Positions 37,901 to 46,644 are shown, counted from the stretch's first letter. The stretch: 64,000 bases of DNA from Flavobacterium tiangeerense (GCF_007830355.1 NZ_VLKO01000002.1:301280-365279), one strand, 5' to 3'. The notes: generated by a model from the sequence alone, not told the origin. Translations and numbers: made by a program.

Positions 37901-38423
37901 AAACTATTCACATCAGTTGCAATACAATCATTTGTACCAAAAAAATTGGCTTTTTGGTGTTTTTACTAAAACAATACAATCTGCTTTAAAATCTGAAAAT
38001 TTCCCAGAAAAAAACTTCAATCTTTCAGGCTACCAATGGACACCAAAAATTAGTTATCTATTTTCGAAAAATACAAGTTGGGATTTATTTTACGAATTGC
38101 AAAAAAAAGAAAATACCATCGGCGAGCAGGAAACGCTCACTCAAAGTCGTTTTGGAACTTCATTTTCATTTGCTGGAGCAAAAAAAATAACTATGAATGG
38201 CGAATTGTCATTGTATCAAAATAAATTTATAGGAAACGAACTTTCTGCAGTAGGATTTCAAATGCTTGAAGGACTACAAACTGGACAAAACTTAACATGG
38301 AGATTGCTTTTGCAAAAAAATATTACTCAGTTTTTAGACATAAACATCAATTATCAAGGTCGAAAGAGTGAAAAAAACAACGCCATACACACTGGAAACG
38401 TTCAACTAAGAGCCTATTTTTAA
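34992..38423 (+). CDS. Large outer-membrane beta-barrel candidate, function unknown
   Basis: 1143 residues with a signal peptide (cleaved near LQAQE, about residue 20). After an N-terminal domain with SGSITRGITIGNNQNAVFGS (about 137-156) the protein is a long run of alternating aromatic/polar strands ending in an aromatic (LRAYF), the style of an outer-membrane barrel. An EF-hand-like NDYNNNGIQELQEFE loop is near 830. The GSITRGI and NIPLQDGG segments remind me of parts of SprA, but this protein is about half the length and lacks a plug domain or TonB box. I do not recognise a named family. It appears monocistronic. Confidence 0.6.
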   Translation: MLKKILFFFLLIFFSGLQAQEINSLYKTKKIARTQDTLYIEKESLNPHFFKLLDANGKKIDSTFFEINFTKGILLLKSPLLIERDSLTVQYLKFPEILTKVYQVFDSNKIVSNTALQGTLYTIDKKNNNKTVPFDGLNTSGSITRGITIGNNQNAVFGSNLDLQITGKISDKVSLRASIQDSNIPLQDGGYSQKLDQFDNVFMELYSKDWNIRAGDIFLENKNTQFLNFNKKVQGLSTKIQFGNKNHKTDLFASAALVRGQYAKSDIIGQEGNQGPYKLKGQNGELYVLVVSGSERVYVNDTLLKRGENNDYTIDYNAGEIVFTPLFTITSEMRIAVEYQYSDQNYTRFVTYAGATHENKKWRLKGYLYSENDLKNQPLQQNLTREQAQILTQAGDNPQLMIAPSEYADTFDENKVLYKKVIANGVTFFEYSNEDQQELFNVRFTQVGPNNGNYIVVNTATITRVFEYVAPINGIPQGDYEPTIQLIAPTKTQVATFISEFNPSDKTTIAVEMGVSNTDKNLFSTLQDNDNKGVAGKINGQQRLFSKKWQMDVFANYQFIQRNFKSVERIYNIEFDRDWNIGTNRTGNQSLLISGFKLNLNTKKETSKKGFFVYQYEKLDFSDSFSGGKHVVNSAFQLKKWSFKNRGSYLKSESNTAQSEFFRNQFQMRYDRKKNWIATTLRTEDNKEKDTNRLQFSALSQKFKEYGFFAGRGDSTKVFVELGYLKRSNDSLQNNLIQRVNTSQTFALKTKLIQTAKSDLSIVSQYRVLDFEANTQKKESTLNSRIIYTDRFLKQLLVSNTVFETNSGTIPQQEFTYLEVAAGQGVYTWNDYNNNGIQELQEFEVAPFVDQAQFIRVFLPNRIFIKTHQNKFSQSLTWNPTIWQNNKGVRKFLSNFYNQTTFLLDRKVKNDGANFELNPFSNATKNVLGLNYNFRNSLFYNRGKQKHSVTYSYLESRTTNLSSIGSQEVSNYSHQLQYNHLYQKNWLFGVFTKTIQSALKSENFPEKNFNLSGYQWTPKISYLFSKNTSWDLFYELQKKENTIGEQETLTQSRFGTSFSFAGAKKITMNGELSLYQNKFIGNELSAVGFQMLEGLQTGQNLTWRLLLQKNITQFLDININYQGRKSEKNNAIHTGNVQLRAYF

Positions 38424-38508
38424 GCAATTTTACGATATTGAATTACGAATTGATTTTAAAACATTTTTTTCGCTATTTTTATACTACTAAACAAAAAACA
38501 AAACCCCT

Positions 38509-39219
38509 ATGAAAAAATTATTAATGATGTGTATGGCCTTTATTTTCTCTTTAAGTACTTACGCACAAGAAACAGCAACTGAGAAAAAAGCAACAAAAGC
38601 AGCCACCGAAAAGTTAGCCAAAGCTAAAAAGAAAGAGGCGGCTAAAGCCAAAGCAGAAGCTACCAAAGAAAAAACCGAAGCAGCAAAAGAGAAAGCTACA
38701 AAAGCTAAAGCCAAAGCTGATGCTACCAAAGAAAAAACTGAAGCAGCAAAAGAGAAAGCAACAAAGGCTAAAGCCAAAGCTGATGCTACTAAAGAAAAAA
38801 CTGAAGCAGCAAAAGAAAAAGCCACAAAGGCTAAAGCCAAAGCTGACGCTAGTAAAGAAAAAACAGAAGCAGTAAAAGAGAAAGCTACTAAAGCTAAAAC
38901 CAAAGCTGATGCTACTAAAGAAAAAACAGAAGCAGTAAAAGAGAAAGCTACAAAAGCTAAAACCAAAGCTGATGCTACTAAAGAAAAAACAGAAGCAGTA
39001 AAAGAGAAAGCTTCAAAGGCTAAGGCCAAAGCTGAGGCTACTAAAGAAAAAGCAGCAACAACAAAACCAGCAAAAAAAATAAAAGAAACCACTGAAAAAG
39101 CTCCAAAAGTTGCAGACAAAGTAACTGGCGAATACAATGGTAAAAAAGTATATACTGGTCCTAGAGGTGGTAAATACTACATCAATTCTAACGGAAATAA
39201 AACGTATATTCAAGAATAA
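38509..39219 (+). CDS. Secreted Lys/Ala/Glu repeat protein with C-terminal PBCV-basic-adaptor-like motif
   Basis: 236 residues. A signal peptide (1-19, STYA/QE) is followed by a Lys/Ala/Glu/Thr-only region. Residues 51-176 are six tandem 21-residue repeats (consensus ATKEKTEAAKEKATKAKAKA plus D). The repeats resemble group 3 LEA or histone-H1-like sequence and should form long amphipathic or disordered helices. The C-terminus (about 208-234) reads YNGKKVYTGPRGGKYYINS then GNKTYI, matching the short PBCV-specific basic adaptor motif. The function is unknown; binding a polyanion at the envelope is an inference. Confidence 0.7.
   Translation: MKKLLMMCMAFIFSLSTYAQETATEKKATKAATEKLAKAKKKEAAKAKAEATKEKTEAAKEKATKAKAKADATKEKTEAAKEKATKAKAKADATKEKTEAAKEKATKAKAKADASKEKTEAVKEKATKAKTKADATKEKTEAVKEKATKAKTKADATKEKTEAVKEKASKAKAKAEATKEKAATTKPAKKIKETTEKAPKVADKVTGEYNGKKVYTGPRGGKYYINSNGNKTYIQE
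38659..39036 (+). repeat. Six 63-bp tandem repeats inside the Lys/Ala-rich gene
   Basis: Each unit encodes 21 residues; units 1-3 carry EAAKEK and units 4-6 EAVKEK, so two sub-blocks are visible. A partial seventh unit follows. Such a direct array is prone to length variation between strains. Confidence 0.85.
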
Positions 39220-39238
39220 GCAACAGTAATAAAATAAT

Positions 39239-39270
39239 AAAAGCTATCTCTTGGGATAGCTTTTGCTTTT
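39239..39270 (+). terminator. Terminator after the Lys/Ala-rich repeat gene
   Basis: Stem AAAAGCTATC / GATAGCTTTT followed by a T-rich run. Confidence 0.8.
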
Positions 39271-39442
39271 TATATCCTTTTTAAATTTGTTAAACTCCAT
39301 TTTTAAAATGATTTTGATGATGCGTTTTAAAGCTCAGTAAATCGAATTACCATAATTTAATAGTTTGGTAATGTTTTACAAATACAAAAAAGAAGTGTTT
39401 CAATGTATCTTACACTTACAAAACATTTGATACAATTTTGAA

Positions 39443-40510
39443 ATGAATAACAATAACAGCGCTAAAACTATCTTAATTGCACCGCTTAATTGGGGTTTAG
39501 GACACGCCACTAGATGTATTCCGATCATAAAGGCATTACTAGAAAACAATTTTACTCCCATAATAGCTTCGGATGGAGTTGCTCTAGCATTACTTAGAAA
39601 AGAGTTTCCAGATTTGCAAACTTTAGAGCTGCCATCGTACGAAATTGAATATGCAAAAAAAGGGAAGAATTTCAAGTGGAAGTTAATTCAAAATAGTTTG
39701 AAAACATTAAAAGCAATCCGTACCGAAAGAAAAATTGTTCGGGGCTGGATTGAACAATATCAAATTGATGGTATACTATCGGATAATCGTCTGGGAGTTT
39801 TTGATAAAAAAGTACCATCTGTTTATATCACACATCAATTAAATGTTTTAACAGGAAACACAACTTGGATAACCAGTAAAATTCACCAATACATCTTTAA
39901 TAAATATAAGCAATGTTGGGTTCCAGATTATGGAGGCACAATAAACCTTACGGGGAATTTAGGTCATCTTGAGGTTCTTAATCCAAAAATAAAATACATA
40001 GGCCCCATAAGCCGTTTACAAAAAAAACTTGTTCCCAAAAAATATGATTTATTGATCATTCTCTCAGGACCAGAACCACAACGAGGATTATTAGAAAACT
40101 ATTTGAAAAAAGAAATTTTAAATTATCAAGGTAAGGCCATTTTTATTGAAGGGAATATTGCCCCACAACAAACTAAAGTTATAAAAGAAAATGTTACCTA
40201 CTTTAATTTCATGAATTCTGTAGAACTTGAAAACGTTTTTAACGAAAGTGAAATAGTACTTTGCAGATCTGGTTACACCACTATCATGGACTTAGCCGTA
40301 CTTCGTAAAAAAGCTTTTTTTATTCCTACACCCGGTCAGTATGAGCAAGAATATTTAGCAAAAAAATTAAAGAAAGAAGGACTTGTCCCTTATGCAACTC
40401 AGGATAATTTTAAAATTAGTGATTTAGAAATGGTTCATGATTACAAAGGATTACCGAGGTCTGAATCCAGAATAGAATGGGCAACTCTATTTGAAGTTTT
40501 TAACCCCTAA
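39443..40510 (+). CDS. Glycosyltransferase, GT28/MGT-like
   Basis: 355 residues with a two-lobed GT-B layout. The N-terminal APLNWGLGHATRCIPIIKALL segment is the glycine-rich acceptor loop of MurG/MGT-type enzymes. The C-terminal half holds ILSGPEPQRGLLE and LCRSGYTTIMDLAVLRKKAFFIPTPGQYEQEY, the nucleotide-sugar binding region. It transfers a sugar from a UDP-sugar, but donor and acceptor are unknown; it is not MurG (no murein gene context). It is monocistronic and convergent with the two-component system. Confidence 0.82.
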   Translation: MNNNNSAKTILIAPLNWGLGHATRCIPIIKALLENNFTPIIASDGVALALLRKEFPDLQTLELPSYEIEYAKKGKNFKWKLIQNSLKTLKAIRTERKIVRGWIEQYQIDGILSDNRLGVFDKKVPSVYITHQLNVLTGNTTWITSKIHQYIFNKYKQCWVPDYGGTINLTGNLGHLEVLNPKIKYIGPISRLQKKLVPKKYDLLIILSGPEPQRGLLENYLKKEILNYQGKAIFIEGNIAPQQTKVIKENVTYFNFMNSVELENVFNESEIVLCRSGYTTIMDLAVLRKKAFFIPTPGQYEQEYLAKKLKKEGLVPYATQDNFKISDLEMVHDYKGLPRSESRIEWATLFEVFNP

Positions 40511-40524
40511 TTAATGTATTGCAT

Positions 40525-40555
40525 AAAAAAACCGACATTGTAGTCGGTTTTTTTT
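40525..40555. terminator. Bidirectional terminator between glycosyltransferase and histidine kinase genes
   Basis: Stem AAAAAACCGAC / GTCGGTTTTTT with loop ATTGTA. Confidence 0.85.
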
Positions 40556-40570
40556 AATTTATGAAATTTA

Positions 40571-41626
40571 TTATATCTCTTTAACTTTAGCCTTTTCAAT
40601 TGTAAATGAAAATTCAGATCCCACTCCATAGGTACTATCAACATAGATTCTCTCTTCATGTGCCTCTATAATGTGTTTTACTATAGACAAACCTAGACCA
40701 GATCCACCCTCGGTTCTTGCACCACTTTTATCCACTCTATAGAAACGTTCAAAAAGTCTCGGGATATTTTTTTTCTCAATTCCTTCTCCGTTATCGGTCA
40801 CCCTTACAATCACTTTTTCATCTGTTAAATCCTCTATACTTACTTCAGTTGAGCCCTTGAATTTACCGTATTTTATAGAATTCACAACCAGATTCATAAC
40901 CACTTGCTGAATTTTGTCTTCATCACCATAAACCATTATGGGTCTATTATAACGCATATCAAACATAAGTAAAATATCCTTTTTGGATGCTTTCATTTCG
41001 AGCAAGTCAAAAACATTTTGAACCAATTTAACAATGTCAAATTCACCCATTTCAAGATTCAAATCTCCTATTTCCAGTTTTGAAATCATGTCAAGATCCT
41101 GTACGATATAGATTAATCTTTCTACACCTTTCTCGGCACGCTCTAGATATTTCTTTCTAATTGTTTTATCGTTCATCGCACCATCTAACAAGGTAGATAA
41201 GTATCCTTGTACAGTAAATAAAGGAGTCTTGAGTTCATGAGAAACGTTACCTAAAAATTCTCTTCGGTATTCTTCACGAACCTTTAGGGTTTCTATTTCT
41301 AGTTTTTTATCTGTTGCAAACTTTTTTACTTCACGAGTAAGCGTAGCCATATCAGTAGTGATTGGCTGGTTTCTAAAAGTACTAGACTCTAATAAAGAAA
41401 CATCATCATATATTTTTTTTACTTTCTTGTAAATAAAACGCTCCACTCTATATTGTATCACTAAAAAAGAAAAAGTAGCTATTGAAAATGCAAAAAGCAG
41501 ACTAAATTTAAAGGAAAAACTAAAAAAAAGATAGGTCAAAAAGCTAACTAATATAGTAGAAAATATAGTAATATACAATGCTGACTTTACAGCAAAACGG
41601 TATGTTTTTTTAAAATTGATTGTCAT
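40571..41626 (-). CDS. Sensor histidine kinase, PhoR-like
   Basis: 351 residues. Two membrane segments at about 13-33 and 38-56 leave almost no periplasmic loop, as in PhoR kinases that sense through partners. There is no HAMP or PAS domain of normal size. The DHp helix has the phospho-accepting His in FLGNVSHELKTPL. The ATPase has the N box (NLVVNSIKYGK), DNGEGIEKKN and GGSGLGLSIVKH. The ATG abuts the stop of the response regulator gene, so they form one operon. The phosphate-sensing role is inferred from this architecture and neighbours. Confidence 0.9.
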   Translation of the reverse strand: MTINFKKTYRFAVKSALYITIFSTILVSFLTYLFFSFSFKFSLLFAFSIATFSFLVIQYRVERFIYKKVKKIYDDVSLLESSTFRNQPITTDMATLTREVKKFATDKKLEIETLKVREEYRREFLGNVSHELKTPLFTVQGYLSTLLDGAMNDKTIRKKYLERAEKGVERLIYIVQDLDMISKLEIGDLNLEMGEFDIVKLVQNVFDLLEMKASKKDILLMFDMRYNRPIMVYGDEDKIQQVVMNLVVNSIKYGKFKGSTEVSIEDLTDEKVIVRVTDNGEGIEKKNIPRLFERFYRVDKSGARTEGGSGLGLSIVKHIIEAHEERIYVDSTYGVGSEFSFTIEKAKVKEI

Positions 41627-42310
41627 TTACACCTCAAACTTATATCCTACACCTTTAATGGTTTTAAATAAATCTTCGCCTATTTTTTCGCGTAGTTTTC
41701 TAATGTGAACGTCAATAGTTCTTCCTCCTACAACTACTTCGTTACCCCAGACTTTATCAAGAATTTCATCTCTTTTAAAAACTTTGCCAGGCTTTGATGC
41801 CAATAAATAGAATAATTCAAATTCTTTTCTTGGCAGAGCAATTTCAATATTATCTTTTACGATTTTATACTCTTCTCTATTGATTTCAATACCACCCACG
41901 TTGAGAGTTTCGCTATTAACTTCTTTTTCTTTTAACCTTCTTAACAATGCCTTTACCTTACTTACTAGCAATTTGGGCTTAATAGGTTTGTTAATATAGT
42001 CATCTGCGCCTGCATCAAATCCAGCAACTTGAGAGTAATCTTCACTACGCGCAGTCAAGAAAGTAATTAATACATTATTTAATTCAGGTATTTTTCGAAT
42101 GTTTTCGCAAGCTTCCATTCCATCCATTTCTGGCATCATCACATCCATGATAATTAAATCTGGAATTTCTTTTTTGGCCACAGCAATTGCTTCTTTACCA
42201 TTTGTAGCCGTAACAATTTGATACCCCTCTTGTGAGAGGTTGTATCCTACAATCTCGATAATATCCGGTTCATCATCAACCAGTAGAATCTTGGTGTTTT
42301 TTTTCTTCAT
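41627..42310 (-). CDS. Response regulator, OmpR/PhoB family
   Basis: 227 residues from the ATG at 42308-42310 (a TTG nine bases upstream is the alternative). The receiver has the acidic pair DDEPD near the start, the phospho-accepting Asp in DLIIMDVMMPEMDG and the conserved KPI lysine. The C-terminal winged helix ends with GGRTIDVHIRKLREKIG. It is the partner of the PhoR-like kinase in a two-gene operon. It diverges from a TonB-dependent receptor gene that it may control. Confidence 0.92.
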   Translation of the reverse strand: MKKKNTKILLVDDEPDIIEIVGYNLSQEGYQIVTATNGKEAIAVAKKEIPDLIIMDVMMPEMDGMEACENIRKIPELNNVLITFLTARSEDYSQVAGFDAGADDYINKPIKPKLLVSKVKALLRRLKEKEVNSETLNVGGIEINREEYKIVKDNIEIALPRKEFELFYLLASKPGKVFKRDEILDKVWGNEVVVGGRTIDVHIRKLREKIGEDLFKTIKGVGYKFEV

Positions 42311-42370
42311 AGGGTTCAAAAATTATTTTTGAGATGTAAATGTAAACATAAAACCAGCATACGAAAGCTG

Positions 42371-42399
42371 TTAACTATAATTTAATGTTAGATGAATTT
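42371..42399 (+). promoter_or_regulatory. 11-bp-spaced heptamers in the regulator/receptor divergent region (possible Pho box)
   Basis: TTAACTA, TTAATGT and TGAATTT start at 42371, 42382 and 42393. The first lies 92 bp before a promoter-like TACTTTG at 42463, i.e. one 11-bp turn more than the 81 bp seen upstream of the PhoX-like and lipoprotein genes. Found by eye. Confidence 0.25.
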
Positions 42400-42485
42400 T
42401 GCAAACATAAACACAACATAAGGTTAACAAATGAGTAACTCAAGTTTTGCATTATGACCGTTACTTTGCAAAAAATTTAAACAAA

Positions 42486-45266
42486 ATGAAATTCAAGTTA
42501 TTATTTCTCACGTTATTACTTACAGCAATCTCTTACTCACAAAGTAAAGGTACCATTACTGGAACGTTAACAGACAAAGATGCTAATAATCAATCGTTAC
42601 CATTTGCTAATGTCCTCATCAAAGGAACAGCGATAGGAACCAATACTGACGTAGATGGTAAATATACCATAAAAATCCAACCTGGAAGTTACACCTTACA
42701 ATTAAGTTTTGTGGGTTACGAATCTATAGAAGTTCCTGTAACAGTAGTTGCAGATCAAACAGTAACAATCAATAAAGCGCTAGGTTCTGGAAGTTACAAG
42801 CTTGAAGATGTTATTGTAAAATCTACCGTAAACAGAGAAAAAGAAACAGCAATACTTTTAGATCAAAAAAAAGCTATTGTATTCAAACAAAGTATTGGGG
42901 CGCAGGAAATGGCTCGTAAGGGAGTAAGTGATGTAGAAGAAGGTTTAACTAAAATCACCGGAATTACAAAAGTAGAATCTAGAGGTTTATTCGTAAGAGG
43001 TTTGGAAGATCGTTACAATAATTTATTGATTAACGAATTACAAGCTCCGTCTAACAGCCCTTTTACTAAAATCATCCCGTTAGATTTATTCCCAACAGAT
43101 ATCGTAGGGGTTTTAAATGTTTACAAAACATTCAATCCAAACATTTCTGGAGATTTTGCTGGCGCAACTGTAAATATAGAAACCGTTCAGGCTAAAAGTA
43201 TTACTAAAGTTTCTATAGGCGCTGGATTTACTACTGAAAACAACGGTTCTGACTTTTTGATTCACAGTGAAGCAAACAACTCTCAAGGTTATTTTGGATT
43301 AAATGGAAAAGATCGTCAATTGAGTTCAGCATTTGGAAGTGTACCATCAGGTAAAAAACTTACTCCAGATGAGTACAATGCAACTTACAAAAAAAATACT
43401 TGGAACGTTGATGAAACTTCTAGTCCTTTGAATACTAGTTTCGGATTTATCCATTCTGAAAAATTCAATCTAGATAATGGCAACAAAATTAATTACACCT
43501 TCTCTATCAATGGAGATAATAAATATGTGGTACGTAAAGGAGTTGACCGTACTTTTATTCTTGGCGCAGGTGATTATGACAATAATTTACAAAAAGAAAG
43601 TTATAGTTATCAAACTAATGCATCTGCTTTGGCAGCGATCAACTATAAAGCAAAACGTTTTGACATTGGTTTAAACTCTTTCTACTTGCGTTCAACAGAT
43701 AGCAGAATAATCGATCAATTAGGATACACTAACAATCAAGCGAGCAACCCAAACATTTTGATTCGTACAAACCAATTTGACCAATCTGATTACATTAACA
43801 CTCAATTGTTAGGAAATGTAAAACTTACTTCTGACGAAAAACACACTTTGAAATTAGGCGGGTCATTTGTGAGAACTGGTTATGAACAACCTGATCGTAA
43901 ATTTATAATTGGTGAGAAAGTATCTCCAACTGAAATAAACACTTCTTATGGTGGAAATCATTTGAATAGACAATACTTAGACATCAAAGGAAATTACTAT
44001 TTCTCTGGTTTGGCAGAATACAATCTTAAATTTGATGAGAAAGAAAACGGGAAATCAAATCGTTTAACAGTAGGGTATAATGTTTTCGAAAATGACTTGA
44101 GATCAACATATCGTATTTTCTCAGGATTACGCTCGGTAAACAAAAACTACACCGCTCCTGTTAATAGCATTAACTCTTTCATAGTTGATGATATTAATAA
44201 CGGTATTATTTCAGTTCGTGAGGAATCAAATGCAGATTACAAAGTAAAATTAAACCAAATTGTAAATTCTGGGTATGTTAATTACTTACATAATTTTGGT
44301 GAAAAATTAGAAATTAATGCAGGTGTTCGTTTAGAAAATTCAGATAGAACAATCAAATTCAGATCTATAGGTCAAATCATAAATGGTCCATACAAAAACA
44401 TCAATGATCAAAAATTGGATTTCTTACCAGTTGTTAATGCTAAATATGAGCTTACTGAAAATAGTAATTTGCGTTTTAATGGTTCTAAAACCATCACTAG
44501 ACCAGTTACAATGGAGTTATTGCCACTTCAATACATAAGTCCAGATGGAAAATCTCTTTTAGGTAATCCAAATTTAAAAAATAGCGACAATTACAATTTT
44601 GATGCAAAGTATGAATTGTTCCCAAAAAGCACTGAATTGTTTGCTGTTGGTCTATTTGGTAAACAAATTCAAAACCCTATAGAAAGAATATTCATTGCAG
44701 GAGCAGGAGGTAGTGGTCAATTAATGACTTACCAAAACTCTAAAGAAGCTTTATTATATGGAGCAGAAATTGAAATGCTATTACAATTAAACAGATTGTC
44801 TCCAACACTAGCTAATTTTTCATTTGGATTGAATACATCATTAATGAAGACCGATGTAAAAGTTAACTTTGGTAACACATCATTAGAGAACAATCCAAGC
44901 CGTAAATTGCAAGGAGCTTCTGAGTGGATTATCAATTCGGATTTAAAATATGATTTTGAATTCAATGAAATTATGAAAAACTCAATATCTTTAGTTTATG
45001 GAGTGTATGGCCCACGAATTTTTGCAGTAGGTTCTGCAGGAATGGATAACATTTACGAAAAGCCATTTCATAAATTAGATTTTGTTTGGACAAGTAAAAT
45101 AACTAAAAATATTGATGCTAAATTTGCTGTAGATAATTTACTAAATCCATTGTATAAAATGGAATTGGGTAAAGAAAACCGATTTACTATCAACGAAAAT
45201 TCATTGTTGTTAGAGAGCTTTAAAAGAGGTAGGGGAATTTCTCTAAATCTATCTTATACATTTTAA
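42486..45266 (+). CDS. TonB-dependent receptor with carboxypeptidase-like N-terminal domain
   Basis: 926 residues from the ATG at 42486, which gives a clean signal peptide ending AISYSQ; a start at 42447 would add 13 residues with no signal character. An N-terminal CarboxypepD_reg-like beta domain (about 20-105, PFANVLIKGTAIGTNTDVDGKY) precedes the plug (VRGLEDRYNNLLINE, FAGATVNIET) and a 22-strand barrel ending in LSLNLSYTF-like aromatic. No SusD partner follows; instead a beta-helix-like lipoprotein gene does. The adjacent PhoBR-like system suggests phosphate-related import (inference). The substrate cannot be read from sequence. Confidence 0.92.
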   Translation: MKFKLLFLTLLLTAISYSQSKGTITGTLTDKDANNQSLPFANVLIKGTAIGTNTDVDGKYTIKIQPGSYTLQLSFVGYESIEVPVTVVADQTVTINKALGSGSYKLEDVIVKSTVNREKETAILLDQKKAIVFKQSIGAQEMARKGVSDVEEGLTKITGITKVESRGLFVRGLEDRYNNLLINELQAPSNSPFTKIIPLDLFPTDIVGVLNVYKTFNPNISGDFAGATVNIETVQAKSITKVSIGAGFTTENNGSDFLIHSEANNSQGYFGLNGKDRQLSSAFGSVPSGKKLTPDEYNATYKKNTWNVDETSSPLNTSFGFIHSEKFNLDNGNKINYTFSINGDNKYVVRKGVDRTFILGAGDYDNNLQKESYSYQTNASALAAINYKAKRFDIGLNSFYLRSTDSRIIDQLGYTNNQASNPNILIRTNQFDQSDYINTQLLGNVKLTSDEKHTLKLGGSFVRTGYEQPDRKFIIGEKVSPTEINTSYGGNHLNRQYLDIKGNYYFSGLAEYNLKFDEKENGKSNRLTVGYNVFENDLRSTYRIFSGLRSVNKNYTAPVNSINSFIVDDINNGIISVREESNADYKVKLNQIVNSGYVNYLHNFGEKLEINAGVRLENSDRTIKFRSIGQIINGPYKNINDQKLDFLPVVNAKYELTENSNLRFNGSKTITRPVTMELLPLQYISPDGKSLLGNPNLKNSDNYNFDAKYELFPKSTELFAVGLFGKQIQNPIERIFIAGAGGSGQLMTYQNSKEALLYGAEIEMLLQLNRLSPTLANFSFGLNTSLMKTDVKVNFGNTSLENNPSRKLQGASEWIINSDLKYDFEFNEIMKNSISLVYGVYGPRIFAVGSAGMDNIYEKPFHKLDFVWTSKITKNIDAKFAVDNLLNPLYKMELGKENRFTINENSLLLESFKRGRGISLNLSYTF

Positions 45267-45269
45267 TTC

Positions 45270-45298
45270 AAAACTGCCTTTTAAGGCAGTTTTTTTTT
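45270..45298 (+). terminator. Terminator after TonB-dependent receptor gene
   Basis: Stem AAAACTGCCTT / AAGGCAGTTTT followed by a T run. Confidence 0.85.
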
Positions 45299-45329
45299 GA
45301 ATACAAATTCCTCAAATTAAAAAAATGGC

Positions 45330-45358
45330 TTTACATAAAATTTACATAATGTTCAAAT
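45330..45358 (+). promoter_or_regulatory. Three 11-bp-spaced heptamers upstream of the lipoprotein gene (possible Pho box)
   Basis: TTTACAT, TTTACAT and TTCAAAT start at 45330, 45341 and 45352 with 4-bp spacers; the first two are identical. This 7+4 pattern is that of PhoB binding sites. It lies 81 bp upstream of the TACATTTG promoter box. Confidence 0.35.
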
Positions 45359-45410
45359 TTTGGCAATAGTATTATAATGTTACGTTAACTTTCTTATTCA
45401 ATGTCGTCGC

Positions 45411-45418
45411 TACATTTG
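45411..45418 (+). promoter_or_regulatory. TAnnTTTG promoter box of lipoprotein gene
   Basis: TACATTTG, 35 bp before the ATG at 45454, showing the gene is transcribed separately from the receptor gene. Confidence 0.6.
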
Positions 45419-45453
45419 TATCAAATAATCACAACAACAAAATAATAAAAAAA

Positions 45454-46623
45454 ATGAAAAAATTAGTATTAAGCTTATCAATCGTAGCTTTGTCTTTAGG
45501 TAGTTGTTCATCGGATAATGAAGAAATCACTACACAACCAATACCTACTGGAACTATAACTGGAGACATTACTACTGCAAAAACATATCCATTAGGAAAC
45601 TACACTATACAAGGAACTGTAAAAATTAAAAGTGGAGGTTCTTTAACAATAGAGGCGGGTTCTACAATTACTGCTAGTATTGCTGACGGAACAGCTGATG
45701 CTCTTTTAGTAGAAAATGGTGGTAAATTATTCTTAAACGGAACTTCTGCATTACCAGTTGTATTTACAGAAACTTCTAAAACTCCTGGATCTTGGGGAGG
45801 AATCATCATGTTTGGAGACGCTCCAATTGTAGGTGCAAATGGTGTAACAACTGCTACTTCTGAAGACGGAAACAACTTAGCTTACGGCGGAACAAATGCT
45901 GCTCACAATGGTGGTTCTTTGAAATATGTAAGAGTAGAATATGCTGGAAAAAAATTAACTGACAACACTAGTGAAATGAACGGATTCTCATTCTATTCAG
46001 TTGGTTCAGGAACTGTGCTAGAAAACTTAGTAGCTTACAAAGGTGCTGATGATGGTTTTGAATTTTACGGTGGAACTGTAAGTGCTAAAAACTTAATTTC
46101 ATACGGTAACTTTGATGATTCTTTTGACTGGCAAGATGGCTGGAGAGGTGATGCAAATACAAACTGGTTGGCTTACCAAGTTGCAACTGGAAACTACGGA
46201 ATGGAAATCGAAGCTAAGTCATTTAACAATGCTTTTGGACCAAAAGTAAGCAACATCACATTAACAAGAGCTGCAGGTACTGTAACTGAAGGAGGATCTT
46301 CAGCTGCTGAATACGATGCGATCCAATTTAAAAAAGATGGAAATGGTGAATATTCAAATGTAGTTATCTCAGGATATACAACTGCTAATTCTACCGCAGT
46401 GAGAATACAAGATAAAGCAACATTTGATAACCAAGTTACAGGTGGTAAAATCAAATTATTAAATGTAAAAATCAACGATGGCACTTCTCAGTTCGCTGGG
46501 GTAGGAACTACTTTTACAGTTGCTTTCCCTACAGGAAACTACACAACAAGTACTACATCTACTGGCGCTACTTTAACTGCAGGAGCATGGGCAATTGTTG
46601 ATGGAGTAAGCTTGATCAAATAA
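45454..46623 (+). CDS. Beta-helix-like surface lipoprotein, function unknown
   Basis: 389 residues. A lipoprotein signal (lipobox LGSC, Cys 18) is followed by a low-complexity TTQPIPTGT linker and then regularly spaced G/N/T-rich turns (GTVKIKSGGSLTIEAGSTI, GGKLFLNGT) typical of right-handed parallel beta-helices. A tryptophan/aspartate-rich segment (DDSFDWQDGWRGD, about 215-228) is conspicuous. I do not recognise a named family; homologues are, to my memory, annotated only as hypothetical. Its position after the TonB receptor suggests a substrate-binding or surface partner. It has its own promoter and terminator. Confidence 0.68.
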   Translation: MKKLVLSLSIVALSLGSCSSDNEEITTQPIPTGTITGDITTAKTYPLGNYTIQGTVKIKSGGSLTIEAGSTITASIADGTADALLVENGGKLFLNGTSALPVVFTETSKTPGSWGGIIMFGDAPIVGANGVTTATSEDGNNLAYGGTNAAHNGGSLKYVRVEYAGKKLTDNTSEMNGFSFYSVGSGTVLENLVAYKGADDGFEFYGGTVSAKNLISYGNFDDSFDWQDGWRGDANTNWLAYQVATGNYGMEIEAKSFNNAFGPKVSNITLTRAAGTVTEGGSSAAEYDAIQFKKDGNGEYSNVVISGYTTANSTAVRIQDKATFDNQVTGGKIKLLNVKINDGTSQFAGVGTTFTVAFPTGNYTTSTTSTGATLTAGAWAIVDGVSLIK

Positions 46624-46644
46624 TCTCTTCTTAAAACAAATACA

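Noticed and set aside
38559..39137. Long open frame (192 codons) on the minus strand inside the Lys/Ala-rich gene
   Set aside because: It is the antisense of a Lys/Ala/Glu repeat, giving an Ala/Ser/Phe/Val-rich low-complexity product with no signal, motif or promoter. The plus-strand gene has signal peptide, terminator and a C-terminal domain.
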